Origin: Paracoccaceae bacterium
GTDB lineage: Bacteria; Pseudomonadota; Alphaproteobacteria; Rhodobacterales; Rhodobacteraceae
Reading direction: 5' to 3'
Length of the DNA stretch: 9,973 bases
Assembly (NCBI GenBank): GCA_027030435.1
Contig: JALVEX010000258.1
Location: forward strand, 1 to 9,973
Shown: positions 1 through 6,610 of the stretch, piece after piece
How the letters are laid out: every line of letters begins with the position of its first letter
Numbering within the stretch: position 1 is the stretch's first letter
The notes under the pieces: generated by a model
What the model was told of the DNA's origin: nothing
The model's input: only the letters and a program-made list of their open reading frames with translations
The model's database searches: none
Translations under genes and position numbers: made by a program

Positions 1-1335
1 GAGCCGCTCGCCAGCCTTCTCGATCCGGCGGCGGGCGAGATCGTGAAGGCGCGCTTCGAGGCGGCCGAGCTCGAGGGCGCGCCGGCCGAGATCCTCGATC
101 GGCTTCAGCCGCTGCAGGCGGGCCGACAGTTCCGCGCAGGCGCGCCGGCGCTCCGCGAGCGTGCGGCGAAGGGCCGGTTCGAGCCGCGCCGCACCTGCCG
201 AGAGCCTTTCGCTGCGGTTCGCGTGAAGCTGGGCAAGGGCGCGGGGCTGCAATGGCGCGGCGCGGCGCTCGAGCATCAGCCGCTTTTGCTGCACCAGCTG
301 GCGCAGGGCGGGGGCGAGGCGTTCGCCCCACATGTCAAGCCGCTGGCGCGGGGCCTGCGCCAGCGCTTCGGGGCGCGGCATGGCGCGCGCCAGATCGCGC
401 AGCCGCTGGCGGCTCAGCTCGAAACGGCGCATGAGCGCCTGCACGAGCCGCCCGCCAAGCGAATCCACCGCTGCCATGAGTTCGAGCCGCACCGGCACCG
501 CCATCTCGGCCGCCGCCGTGGGGGTGGGGGCGCGCCGGTCGGCCACGTAATCGATCAGCGTGGTGTCGGTTTCGTGCCCCACCGCCGAGATCAGCGGGAT
601 CTCGCTCGCCGCCGCGGCGCGCGCCACGATTTCCTCGTTGAAGCCCCACAGATCCTCGAGCGAGCCACCCCCGCGCGCCACGATCAGAAGGTCGGGCCGC
701 GGGATCGGCCCGCCGGGGGCAAGCCGGTTGAAGCCCTCGATCGCGCGCGCCACCTCCGGCGCGCAGGCCTGCCCCTGCACCGCCACCGGCCAGATCAGCA
801 CATGGCGCGGGAAGCGATCGCGAAGCCGGTGCAGGATATCGCGGATCACCGCGCCCGAGGGCGAGGTGATCACCCCGATCACGCCGGGGATGAAGGGGAT
901 CGGCTTCTTGCGCTCGGGCGCGAAAAGCCCCTCGGCCGCCAGCATCGCCTTCCTTTTTTCCAGCATCGCCATCAGCGCGCCTGCCCCCGCCGGCGTGATG
1001 CTCTCGATCACGATCTGGTATTTCGATTGCCCTGGGAAGGTGGTGAGCCGTCCCGTCGCCACCACCTCGAGCCCCTCCTCGGGGCTTGTGGCGAGGCGCG
1101 CTGCCACGCCCTTCCAGATCACCCCGGAGAGCACCGCGCGCTCGTCCTTCAGATCGAGATAGACATGCCCCGAGCGCGGGCGCGAAACCCGCCCGATCTC
1201 GCCGCGCACCCGCACGCGGGCGAAATTGCCCTCGATGGCGCGCTTCACCGCGCCCGAGATTTCGCTCACGGTATATTCCGGGGTGTTGCCGGGTGTGGGG
1301 CCGCTTGCCGGGCCGTCTTCGATCAGATCGGACAT
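1..1335 (-). CDS. xseA: Exodeoxyribonuclease VII large subunit (3' end outside window)
   Basis: Large, catalytic subunit of exonuclease VII, which with several XseB copies degrades single-stranded DNA to oligonucleotides in repair and recombination. Translating the minus strand from the ATG at 1335 gives 445 codons with no stop before the left edge, so the C-terminus is missing; family members are usually about 450-530 residues. The N-terminal OB-fold lies at about residues 20-110 (EYTVSEISGAVK, then GHVYLDLKDE). The central catalytic domain follows, with GVITSPSGAVIRDI (153-167), LLIVARGGGSLEDLWGFNEE (216-235) and PLISAVGHETDTTLIDYVAD (247-266), all hallmark XseA segments. From about residue 275 the sequence is Arg/Leu/Ala-rich and fits the long coiled coil that binds XseB. 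A GAGG four bases before the ATG supports the start. The gene is divergent from purD. Every reading of the motifs agrees, so the call is near certain. Confidence 0.96.
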   Translation of the reverse strand, partial: MSDLIEDGPASGPTPGNTPEYTVSEISGAVKRAIEGNFARVRVRGEIGRVSRPRSGHVYLDLKDERAVLSGVIWKGVAARLATSPEEGLEVVATGRLTTFPGQSKYQIVIESITPAGAGALMAMLEKRKAMLAAEGLFAPERKKPIPFIPGVIGVITSPSGAVIRDILHRLRDRFPRHVLIWPVAVQGQACAPEVARAIEGFNRLAPGGPIPRPDLLIVARGGGSLEDLWGFNEEIVARAAAASEIPLISAVGHETDTTLIDYVADRRAPTPTAAAEMAVPVRLELMAAVDSLGGRLVQALMRRFELSRQRLRDLARAMPRPEALAQAPRQRLDMWGERLAPALRQLVQQKRLMLERRAAPLQPRALAQLHANRSERLSAGAARLEPALRRTLAERRRACAELSARLQRLKPIEDLGRRALELGRLEARLHDLARRRIEKAGERL

Positions 1336-1420
1336 CTTGCCTCGTCACTGTTGCTTGTCAGGGCGCGCGCGCCACCTTAGAACGCCGGCAGGGATAGGCC
1401 AAGCGCAAGCGGAGAGCGGC
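1336..1420. promoter_or_regulatory. Divergent xseA/purD control region
   Basis: This 85 bp spacer must carry the promoters of both xseA (leftward) and purD (rightward). For purD, TTGTCA at 1355-1360 and TAGAAC at 1378-1383 are exactly 17 bp apart, an acceptable sigma-70-type pair that would start transcription near 1390 and leave a leader of about 30 bases. For xseA the best pair is weaker: TTGGCC and TAAGGT on the minus strand, also 17 bp apart, overlapping the purD elements. The two promoters may therefore compete for polymerase. The purD ribosome binding site GGAG is at 1411-1414, six bases before its ATG. No PurR-like operator was recognised. These are by-eye matches. Confidence 0.42.
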
Positions 1421-2683
1421 ATGAACATTCTCATCCTCGGCGGCGGCGGGCGCGAACACAGCATAGCCTGGGCGGTGAAGCAGAATCCGAAATGCGATCG
1501 CCTGATCGTGGCGCCGGGCAATGCGGGGATCGCCGGGATCGCCGAATGCGCGGCGCTCGATATCGAAAACGGCGATCGCGTGGCGGAGTTCGCGGCGCAG
1601 AATGCGGTGGATTTCGTCATCATCGGCCCCGAGGCGCCGCTGGCCGCCGGGGTGGCGGATCGGCTGCGCGCGGCCGGGATCCTGTGCTTCGGCCCCTCGC
1701 AAGCGGCGGCGCGGCTCGAGGCCTCGAAAAGCTTCACCAAGGAGATCTGCGCGGCCAGTGGCGCCCCCACCGCCGCCTGGGCGCGTTTCACCGAGGCGGC
1801 GGCGGCGAAGGATTACATCCGCGCGAAGGGCGCGCCGATCGTGGTCAAGGCCGACGGGCTTGCCGCCGGCAAGGGGGTGATCGTGGCGATGCGCGAGGAA
1901 GAGGCGCTCGCGGCCGTTGAAGAGATGTTCTCGGGCGCTTTCGGCGCGGCCGGCGCGGAGGTGGTGATCGAGGAATTCATGGAGGGCGAGGAGGCGAGCT
2001 TCTTCGTGCTTTGCGACGGCGAAAACGTGCTGCCGATCGGCACCGCGCAGGATCACAAGCGGGTGGGCGAGGGAGATACCGGCCCCAACACCGGCGGCAT
2101 GGGCGCCTATTCCCCCGCCCCGGTGATGAGCGCCGAGGTGGAGGCGCGCGCGATGGAGAATATCATCCGCCCCACCATTGCCGAGATGGCCCGGCGCGGC
2201 ACGCCCTATCAGGGGGTGCTCTATGCGGGGCTGATGATCCGCGAGGGCCGGCCCAGGCTGGTGGAATACAACGTGCGCTTCGGCGATCCCGAATGCCAGG
2301 TGCTGATGATGCGCCTCGGCGCGCAGGCGCTCGATCTGATGCAGGCGGCGGCGGAGGGGCGGCTTGAAAACTACCGGGTGAACTGGGCCGAGGATCACGC
2401 GCTGACGGTGGTGATGGCGGCGAAGGGCTATCCGGGCGCCTATCAGAAGGGCAGCGAGATCCGCGGGCTCGATCAGCTGCCCGAGGACAGCAATCACATG
2501 GTCTTCCACGCCGGCACGGCCGAGCGGGAGGGGCGGCTCGAAGCCAATGGCGGGCGGGTTCTGAACGTCACGGCGCGGGGCGGGAGCCTCCGAGAGGCGC
2601 GCGATCGGGCCTACGGAATGGTGGAGAAGATCGACTGGCCCGAGGGCTTCTTTCGGCGCGACATAGGTTGGCGGGCGCTCTGA
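1421..2683 (+). CDS. purD: Phosphoribosylamine--glycine ligase (GAR synthetase)
   Basis: Second step of de novo purine synthesis: ATP-dependent joining of glycine to 5-phosphoribosylamine to give glycinamide ribonucleotide, in the cytosol. The 420-residue length is typical of monofunctional bacterial PurD. The N-terminal domain opens with the glycine-rich loop GGGGREHS (7-14). The ATP-grasp domain shows VVKADGLAAGKGV (141-153), the EEFMEGEEASFFVL region and GDTGPNTGGMGAYSP (219-233). The family signature RFGDPECQ (286-293) supplies the metal and ATP-binding acidic residues and leads into the C-terminal domain. I chose the ATG at 1421 because GGAG precedes it by six bases and MNILILGGGGREHS is the canonical N-terminus; an in-frame ATG at 1226 would add 65 unrelated residues and run into xseA. 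All key motifs are intact. The gene seems to be transcribed alone, with the nearest convincing terminator about 200 bp downstream. Confidence 0.98.
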   Translation: MNILILGGGGREHSIAWAVKQNPKCDRLIVAPGNAGIAGIAECAALDIENGDRVAEFAAQNAVDFVIIGPEAPLAAGVADRLRAAGILCFGPSQAAARLEASKSFTKEICAASGAPTAAWARFTEAAAAKDYIRAKGAPIVVKADGLAAGKGVIVAMREEEALAAVEEMFSGAFGAAGAEVVIEEFMEGEEASFFVLCDGENVLPIGTAQDHKRVGEGDTGPNTGGMGAYSPAPVMSAEVEARAMENIIRPTIAEMARRGTPYQGVLYAGLMIREGRPRLVEYNVRFGDPECQVLMMRLGAQALDLMQAAAEGRLENYRVNWAEDHALTVVMAAKGYPGAYQKGSEIRGLDQLPEDSNHMVFHAGTAEREGRLEANGGRVLNVTARGGSLREARDRAYGMVEKIDWPEGFFRRDIGWRAL

Positions 2684-2777
2684 AGAGAACCGGCGGCAAG
2701 CGGTGGGCTTGATTGCGCCGGGTGAGAGCGGAAGGTTGGCGCCCATGCGCCCGGCATCCCGGCCGCAGTGCTCCCTT

Positions 2778-2808
2778 GCCGGGGCGGCTGCCTCCGGCGG
2801 GGATATTT
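2778..2808 (+). repeat. Rhodobacterales-type intergenic GGCGGGGATATTT motif
   Basis: GCCTCCGGCGGGGATATTT at 2790-2808 matches a string I recall as recurring between genes in many Rhodobacteraceae genomes, usually in gene 3' regions. Just upstream, GCCGG at 2778-2782 is complementary to CCGGC at 2794-2798, so the motif can fold into a small stem with an 11-base loop. Only one copy is visible in this window, so its repeat status rests on memory and not on the sequence here. Its function is unknown to me. Confidence 0.45.
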
Positions 2809-2828
2809 GCAGACCAGTGATGGGGGTG

Positions 2829-2854
2829 GTGCCTGACCCCTGAACGGGGGGCAC
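2829..2854 (+). other. Strong bulged hairpin in purD 3' region
   Basis: GTGCC (2829-2833) pairs with GGCAC (2850-2854), and CCCC (2837-2840) pairs with GGGG (2846-2849) around the five-base loop TGAAC. The only irregularity is a three-base bulge, TGA. The stem has nine pairs, eight of them G-C. No T-run follows on either strand, so it is not a classical intrinsic terminator. It could stabilise the purD mRNA 3' end or be part of a small RNA. The structure is read directly; any role is inference. Confidence 0.4.
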
Positions 2855-2893
2855 AGCGTTGCGCCTGGAAGCCAATGGGGCCGGCAGATCGGT

Positions 2894-2924
2894 GGGGCCG
2901 GGAGATGGGAACCGGCCCCGTTTT
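2894..2924 (+). terminator. Intrinsic terminator downstream of purD
   Basis: GGGGCCGG at 2894-2901 and CCGGCCCC at 2912-2919 form a perfect eight-pair GC stem around a ten-base loop. They are followed by G and then TTTT at 2921-2924 on the plus strand. Read on the minus strand the stem is not followed by a T-run, so it acts rightward. It sits about 210 bases after the purD stop and would also stop readthrough into the convergent lipoprotein gene. Confidence 0.65.
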
Positions 2925-2960
2925 CATACAGGTTTCATTTGCGCCGGTTGCGGGGCGCGA

Positions 2961-3584
2961 TCATCTTCCCGTGCGGCGGAAGGTGCCGCGCACATCGGGG
3001 CCGATGCCGAGCCAGCCGGCGATCACCTTGGCCACGTGATCGGTGATGCGCACCTTCTGCGTGAGCCCCCGGCGCTCTGCCTCCAGTGCCTGATCGCCCG
3101 AATAGGCCACGAGATCGGCCTTGATGGTATCGACCGGGGTGAGCGGCTTGCCGGTGCGTGCATCCACCACCTGGGCGGTGAAGATGATATTGTGCACGCC
3201 GGCGTTGCTGAGCCCGTAGCGGGCCTTTTCGGTGAGCGCGTGGAACTGCTTCACGGTGGCGACGATCCTGACCGGCCGCTTGCCTCTGAGCCCGGCGCTG
3301 CCGCGCCGGATCGCTTCGGTGATGATCGCATCCACCTGCTTGTAGCGATCGCCCGGGGGATCGCCGCGCCAGACGATATCGGCATCGGGAGCGTAGGTAT
3401 TGGCTTCGGAAACGGTGAGGCTTCTGGGCACGCGCACATCCACATCCACCACCCGCCAGCCGCGCGCCGCTTTCGGATCGACGACATCGCCGTAATCCGT
3501 TTCCCATTTGCCGCCTGCGCAGGCGGCGAGCAGGAGGGGGGCGGCGAGCAGGGCGAGCAGACGGCGCCTGTTTGTCTGAAACAT
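2961..3584 (-). CDS. Small conserved lipoprotein, probably DUF6778-like
   Basis: This 207-residue protein begins MFQTNRRRLLALL, a basic start plus a hydrophobic segment, and has the lipobox LAAC with the lipidated cysteine at residue 22. It should therefore be exported and lipid-anchored. The mature part contains no transmembrane segment. Notable stretches are VVDVDVRVPRSLTVSEANTY, DADIVWRGDPPGDR and the later VRIVATVKQFHALTEKARY, GVHNIIFTAQVVDARTGKPL and VAYSGDQALEAERRG. The pattern resembles a Rhodobacterales lipoprotein family that I remember as DUF6778; the assignment is from memory. No catalytic motif is evident and function is unknown. GGAG at 3591-3594 lies six bases before the ATG. 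It follows the PolX gene on the same strand after 109 bp and has no obvious terminator in that gap, so cotranscription is possible. It converges on purD. Confidence 0.85.
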   Translation of the reverse strand: MFQTNRRRLLALLAAPLLLAACAGGKWETDYGDVVDPKAARGWRVVDVDVRVPRSLTVSEANTYAPDADIVWRGDPPGDRYKQVDAIITEAIRRGSAGLRGKRPVRIVATVKQFHALTEKARYGLSNAGVHNIIFTAQVVDARTGKPLTPVDTIKADLVAYSGDQALEAERRGLTQKVRITDHVAKVIAGWLGIGPDVRGTFRRTGR

Positions 3585-3693
3585 CGGTTACTCCATCGCT
3601 GATGCCGGGGCTTCATGTTGACGGAAGAAGATTAACAGGAAGCTTATCGCAGAGGCCAGCGCGAAAGCAGGATGGCGCATGGGATGGCAGAGA

Positions 3694-5373
3694 TCATGGC
3701 GCAGATGCCACATTCGCCAGATCGCCGGCTTCGGCCCAGCCCCGGCGCGCCTGCCAGAGCGCGAGGGTGAGATTTTCGATCTCCGCGGCTTTCCCGGCGC
3801 GGCTTGTGAGGGCAAGGCGCAGGCCCGCTTCCTGCGCGAGCTTGCATTCTGCGTCATCAAGGCCGAGCGCATCCGGGCGCTGACAGACCTCGGCCAGATG
3901 GCCGCCCGCGGACGCGGCCGCTGCGATCCGGGCAAGATCCGGCAGGGGGCCGCGCGGCGCATCGAAGTGGCGGTTTGTGAGGCGGGCGAGGATCAGCCTC
4001 TGCCCCGCCCGCCGGGCCGCTTCCATGGCATCGAGCCAGCGCTCGGTGAGGGATTCGCTGCTTTCGCGCGGGCGCGGAGGGGCTTCGGCCAGCAGGAAAT
4101 CGGGCGCAAGCGCAGCGATGGTGGCGAGATCTGGGGGGGCTTGCGCGGGGATTTCAAGGGGGGCGATCTTCAGGAGGCGGAAACCGGGGGCTGTTTCGTT
4201 GAGCCTGTCGATGGCGCGGAAGGTTTCGTGGGCCTTCTCCGCCCTGCCGGCCAGCACGCCGGCCCAGGAAAGCCCGCGTGCCCTTGCCGCTTCGATCATC
4301 GCCGCCAGCGCCTGCGGCCCGGCGCGCCAGAGGAAATCGCCGCAGAGATCGTTTTCCCCGGCAAGGGCCGGCAGGGCGTGGCGGCGCGCCGCCTCCATCT
4401 CGCCGCGCATCTCGCGCAGCTCCGGGGGGATCCAGGCCATCGCGAAAGCGGCGTAGAGATCGCTTTCCATCCGGCCGGCGATTACATTGCCTTTTTCATC
4501 GAACAGGCCGTATTCATTGAGCTTCCAGCCCTTTTCCACCGCCATCTTGCGCAGTGCGATGGTGTGATTGCGCGCGCCGGTGAAATAGGCGAGCGTGGTG
4601 CCGCAGCTTTCGCCCGGAACCACGCGCAAATCCACATGCAGGCCCGATTTCAGGATGATGGTGCTGCGGGTGATGCCCCTGAGCATGACCTCGCCGCATT
4701 CGGGAAATTCGGTGAAATGGCGGATCAGCGCCGGGCCGGATTGCGCCACGGCGACCATGTCGAGATCGCCCACCGTTTCCTTGCGCCGCCGGTAGCTGCC
4801 GGCGATCTCGGCAAATCCGGTGCCCGGATGGGCGCGCAGATGGGCCAGAAGTGCCTCGGCCACCGGGCGCGCTTCACCGATCGGCCAGCGCCGTTCGGGG
4901 CCCTTCTGGCGCAGTTTCTCGATCTCGTGCAGGAGCTTCGCTTCCGTCTTCGGGCCGAAGCCGGGCAGGGCGCGCAGCTTGCCGGCCCTGAGCGCCGCTT
5001 CCAGATCGTCAAGCGTTTCGATGCCGAAATTTTCATAGATCTGTTCCACCCGGCGCGGGCCGAGCCCCGGCACCTGGAGGAGATCCGTCAGCACCGGCGG
5101 CGTGCGGCGCATGACCTCGTCAAGGATCGGCAGATCGCCGGTTTCGACGATCGTGCGGATCTTCTCCGCCAGATCCTTGCCGATCCAGGGAAGTTTCGTC
5201 AGATCCTCGCCGCGCGCGATCATCTCCGATACCGGCTCGGGCAATGTATCGATCACCAGCGCCGCCTGGCGGTAGGCGCGCACGCGAAACGGATTGGCCC
5301 CCTCGATATCGAGGAGATCGGCGAGCTTGCGGAACATCGCCGCGATATCGCTGTTGGTCACGCGGCTTGCCAT
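3694..5373 (-). CDS. polX: X-family DNA polymerase with degenerate PHP domain
   Basis: Bacterial/archaeal-type PolX, a small gap-filling polymerase of base-excision and break repair. The predicted protein has 559 residues. Helix-hairpin-helix segments appear at LPWIGKDLAEKI (61-72), LLQVPGLGPRRVEQIYENFG (98-117) and LRALPGFGPKTEAKLL (133-148). The nucleotidyltransferase core has GS at 192-193, GDLD with Asp203 and Asp205, and the third acid Asp248 in HVDLR, so the catalytic triad is complete. The region from about residue 341 aligns in order with the PHP exonuclease domain of PolX proteins, but almost all its metal ligands are replaced (for example DLHxH becomes DFLWR at 346-350 and SDAH becomes SRAG at 524-527). 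Polymerase activity is therefore expected and PHP nuclease activity is not. I start at 5373 because AGGAAAGGGG precedes it closely; an ATG at 5460 would overlap the upstream gene. It is the third gene of the operon, 37 bp after the 398-residue protein gene. Confidence 0.93.
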   Translation of the reverse strand: MASRVTNSDIAAMFRKLADLLDIEGANPFRVRAYRQAALVIDTLPEPVSEMIARGEDLTKLPWIGKDLAEKIRTIVETGDLPILDEVMRRTPPVLTDLLQVPGLGPRRVEQIYENFGIETLDDLEAALRAGKLRALPGFGPKTEAKLLHEIEKLRQKGPERRWPIGEARPVAEALLAHLRAHPGTGFAEIAGSYRRRKETVGDLDMVAVAQSGPALIRHFTEFPECGEVMLRGITRSTIILKSGLHVDLRVVPGESCGTTLAYFTGARNHTIALRKMAVEKGWKLNEYGLFDEKGNVIAGRMESDLYAAFAMAWIPPELREMRGEMEAARRHALPALAGENDLCGDFLWRAGPQALAAMIEAARARGLSWAGVLAGRAEKAHETFRAIDRLNETAPGFRLLKIAPLEIPAQAPPDLATIAALAPDFLLAEAPPRPRESSESLTERWLDAMEAARRAGQRLILARLTNRHFDAPRGPLPDLARIAAAASAGGHLAEVCQRPDALGLDDAECKLAQEAGLRLALTSRAGKAAEIENLTLALWQARRGWAEAGDLANVASAP

Positions 5374-5378
5374 CGCGG

Positions 5379-5388
5379 CCCCTTTCCT
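5379..5388 (-). promoter_or_regulatory. Ribosome binding site deciding the PolX start
   Basis: On the minus strand AGGAAAGGGG ends five bases before the ATG at 5373. The longer in-frame alternative starting at 5460 lies inside the upstream coding region and would add 29 low-complexity Arg/Ala/Ser residues. PolX proteins normally begin just before the segment that here reads NSDIAAMFRKLADLLDIEG, which agrees with the shorter start. Confidence 0.7.
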
Positions 5389-5410
5389 GCTGTTGGCCGG
5401 CCCTGTGGCT

Positions 5411-6607
5411 TCAGCCCGGCCCGCCCGGCGATTTGAGCACGAGGAAGCCTTCCGGCGCAAGCGCGTTGGCGAGCATGACGCTGTTTATATCTTCATGGTT
5501 GCGCCATGTCTCGCTCTGCCGGGCCCGGGGATCGCACCAGGTTTGCACGATGGCGTCGCGCAGCGGGCGGTGGCGCGCGAGATCCATGATCCCGGCCATC
5601 AGCGGCGAATGGCGGGCGGCCTCATGCGGCGTTTCATTGCCGCGGGAGAGGCATTCGGGCAGTTCGAGCCCGATGGCGAGGCCAAGCTCGCGAAAGGCGA
5701 GGCGGAAGGCGGGGGGCTGGCGGGTGAGCCCGGAATGCGCCACATGATCGAGCCCTGCTTCGGCGGCTGCGAGGATGCGGGGGGCGAGATCCGCGGGCAG
5801 GAAGGGATTGCCCGGCGCCATCTGTGCGATCCGCCCCGCATCGAAGAGAAGCCCGCCGATCCCCAGCGGATCATCGGTGGCAAGAGGCTGGCGCCCGGCA
5901 AGGCTTGCGAGCAGGCCGAGATCGTCATCCAGCGCGGTGGCGGGGTGATCGGGGGCGCAGAGCTGGGCCGCGCGCTCGGCGGCGAGGCAGGTGATCAGCC
6001 CGTCAAGCGGATCGTGCTGGCCCGTGCTCGCCACCAGCGGCTCGGAGAGATCCGCCCGCATCTTCCACACCATGTGCAGGCGGCCATCGGGCAGGCGGCG
6101 GATGAAGGCGCGGTTGGCCGCCTGCATCAGATCGATCGCCCAAGCGATGTAGCGCGGCTCTGAAAGCGCGCAGCCGGCCTGGGTCAGCGCATGGGCCCAT
6201 TTGGTGAGATAGTGGTAATACTGGCCGTCGCGCTCCCACTCGAGATCGGGATCGAAAGGCGCATCGGGCGGGCGTTCGGGCAGGGGCTTGCCGATCCTGA
6301 GCCCGCCCTGGGTGGGATGGGCGCGGGCCTCTTCATCGGAAAGGCCGCTCAGCCAGCCCTTGCGGGGATCGTCGGGGCGGTGCCGGCCCAGCACCTCGTG
6401 CACCTCGCCGATCAGCGCCCGGGCGAGGCGGGCGTATTCCTCCCGCCCTGTGGCGCGCCGAAGAGTGAGGAAATTGCACAGGGCAAAGGCGTCCGTCCAG
6501 AGGTAGCGCCGTTTGGGGGCGTTGCCGGTGAGGCCGGTGCGGGCGGCGAAATCTTCCATGATTTCCGCCGCCTCGGTGATTTCGCGGGAAGGGGGCAGGG
6601 GTTCCAT
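5411..6607 (-). CDS. Uncharacterised 398-residue helical protein
   Basis: I cannot assign a function. The protein has no signal peptide or membrane segment and should be cytosolic. It is rich in Ala, Leu, Arg and aromatic residues and appears almost wholly helical. Conspicuous conserved-looking segments are RRYLWTDAFALCNFL (33-47), DPRKGWLSGLS (80-90), WERDGQYYHYLTKW (124-137), TGQHDPLDGL (195-204) and WRNHEDINSVML (368-379). Aromatic/acidic motifs spaced along paired helices recall (alpha/alpha)6-toroid proteins such as six-hairpin glycosidases or epimerases; that is inference from pattern only. I recall similar proteins in diverse proteobacteria annotated as hypothetical. The ATG at 6607 is three bases past the stop of the upstream gene, and GGAG sits eight bases before it within that gene's end, so translation is probably coupled. 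It is the middle gene of the operon with the methyltransferase-esterase fusion and PolX. Confidence 0.85.
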   Translation of the reverse strand: MEPLPPSREITEAAEIMEDFAARTGLTGNAPKRRYLWTDAFALCNFLTLRRATGREEYARLARALIGEVHEVLGRHRPDDPRKGWLSGLSDEEARAHPTQGGLRIGKPLPERPPDAPFDPDLEWERDGQYYHYLTKWAHALTQAGCALSEPRYIAWAIDLMQAANRAFIRRLPDGRLHMVWKMRADLSEPLVASTGQHDPLDGLITCLAAERAAQLCAPDHPATALDDDLGLLASLAGRQPLATDDPLGIGGLLFDAGRIAQMAPGNPFLPADLAPRILAAAEAGLDHVAHSGLTRQPPAFRLAFRELGLAIGLELPECLSRGNETPHEAARHSPLMAGIMDLARHRPLRDAIVQTWCDPRARQSETWRNHEDINSVMLANALAPEGFLVLKSPGGPG

Positions 6608-6610
6608 GGC

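Noticed and set aside
43..1380. 445-residue plus-strand open frame opposite xseA
   Set aside because: It is codon-aligned antisense to xseA, rich in Arg, His and Ala with no recognisable family, as expected from GC-rich third positions.
1226..1420. N-terminal extension of PurD from an ATG at 1226
   Set aside because: It overlaps xseA, lacks family similarity, and the canonical start at 1421 has a well-placed GGAG.
1358..2875. 505-residue minus-strand open frame opposite purD
   Set aside because: Antisense shadow of PurD, His- and Arg-rich, with no motifs.
2568..2927. 119-residue minus-strand frame across the purD end and spacer
   Set aside because: It overlaps purD antisense, crosses the hairpins, and has no convincing domain or composition.
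3585..3693. Terminator or promoter between PolX and the lipoprotein gene
   Set aside because: No GC stem with a T-run and no convincing -35/-10 pair was found on the minus strand, so neither is claimed.
3679..5436. 585-residue plus-strand open frame opposite PolX
   Set aside because: Codon-aligned shadow of a gene with strong family motifs; no domain is visible in it.
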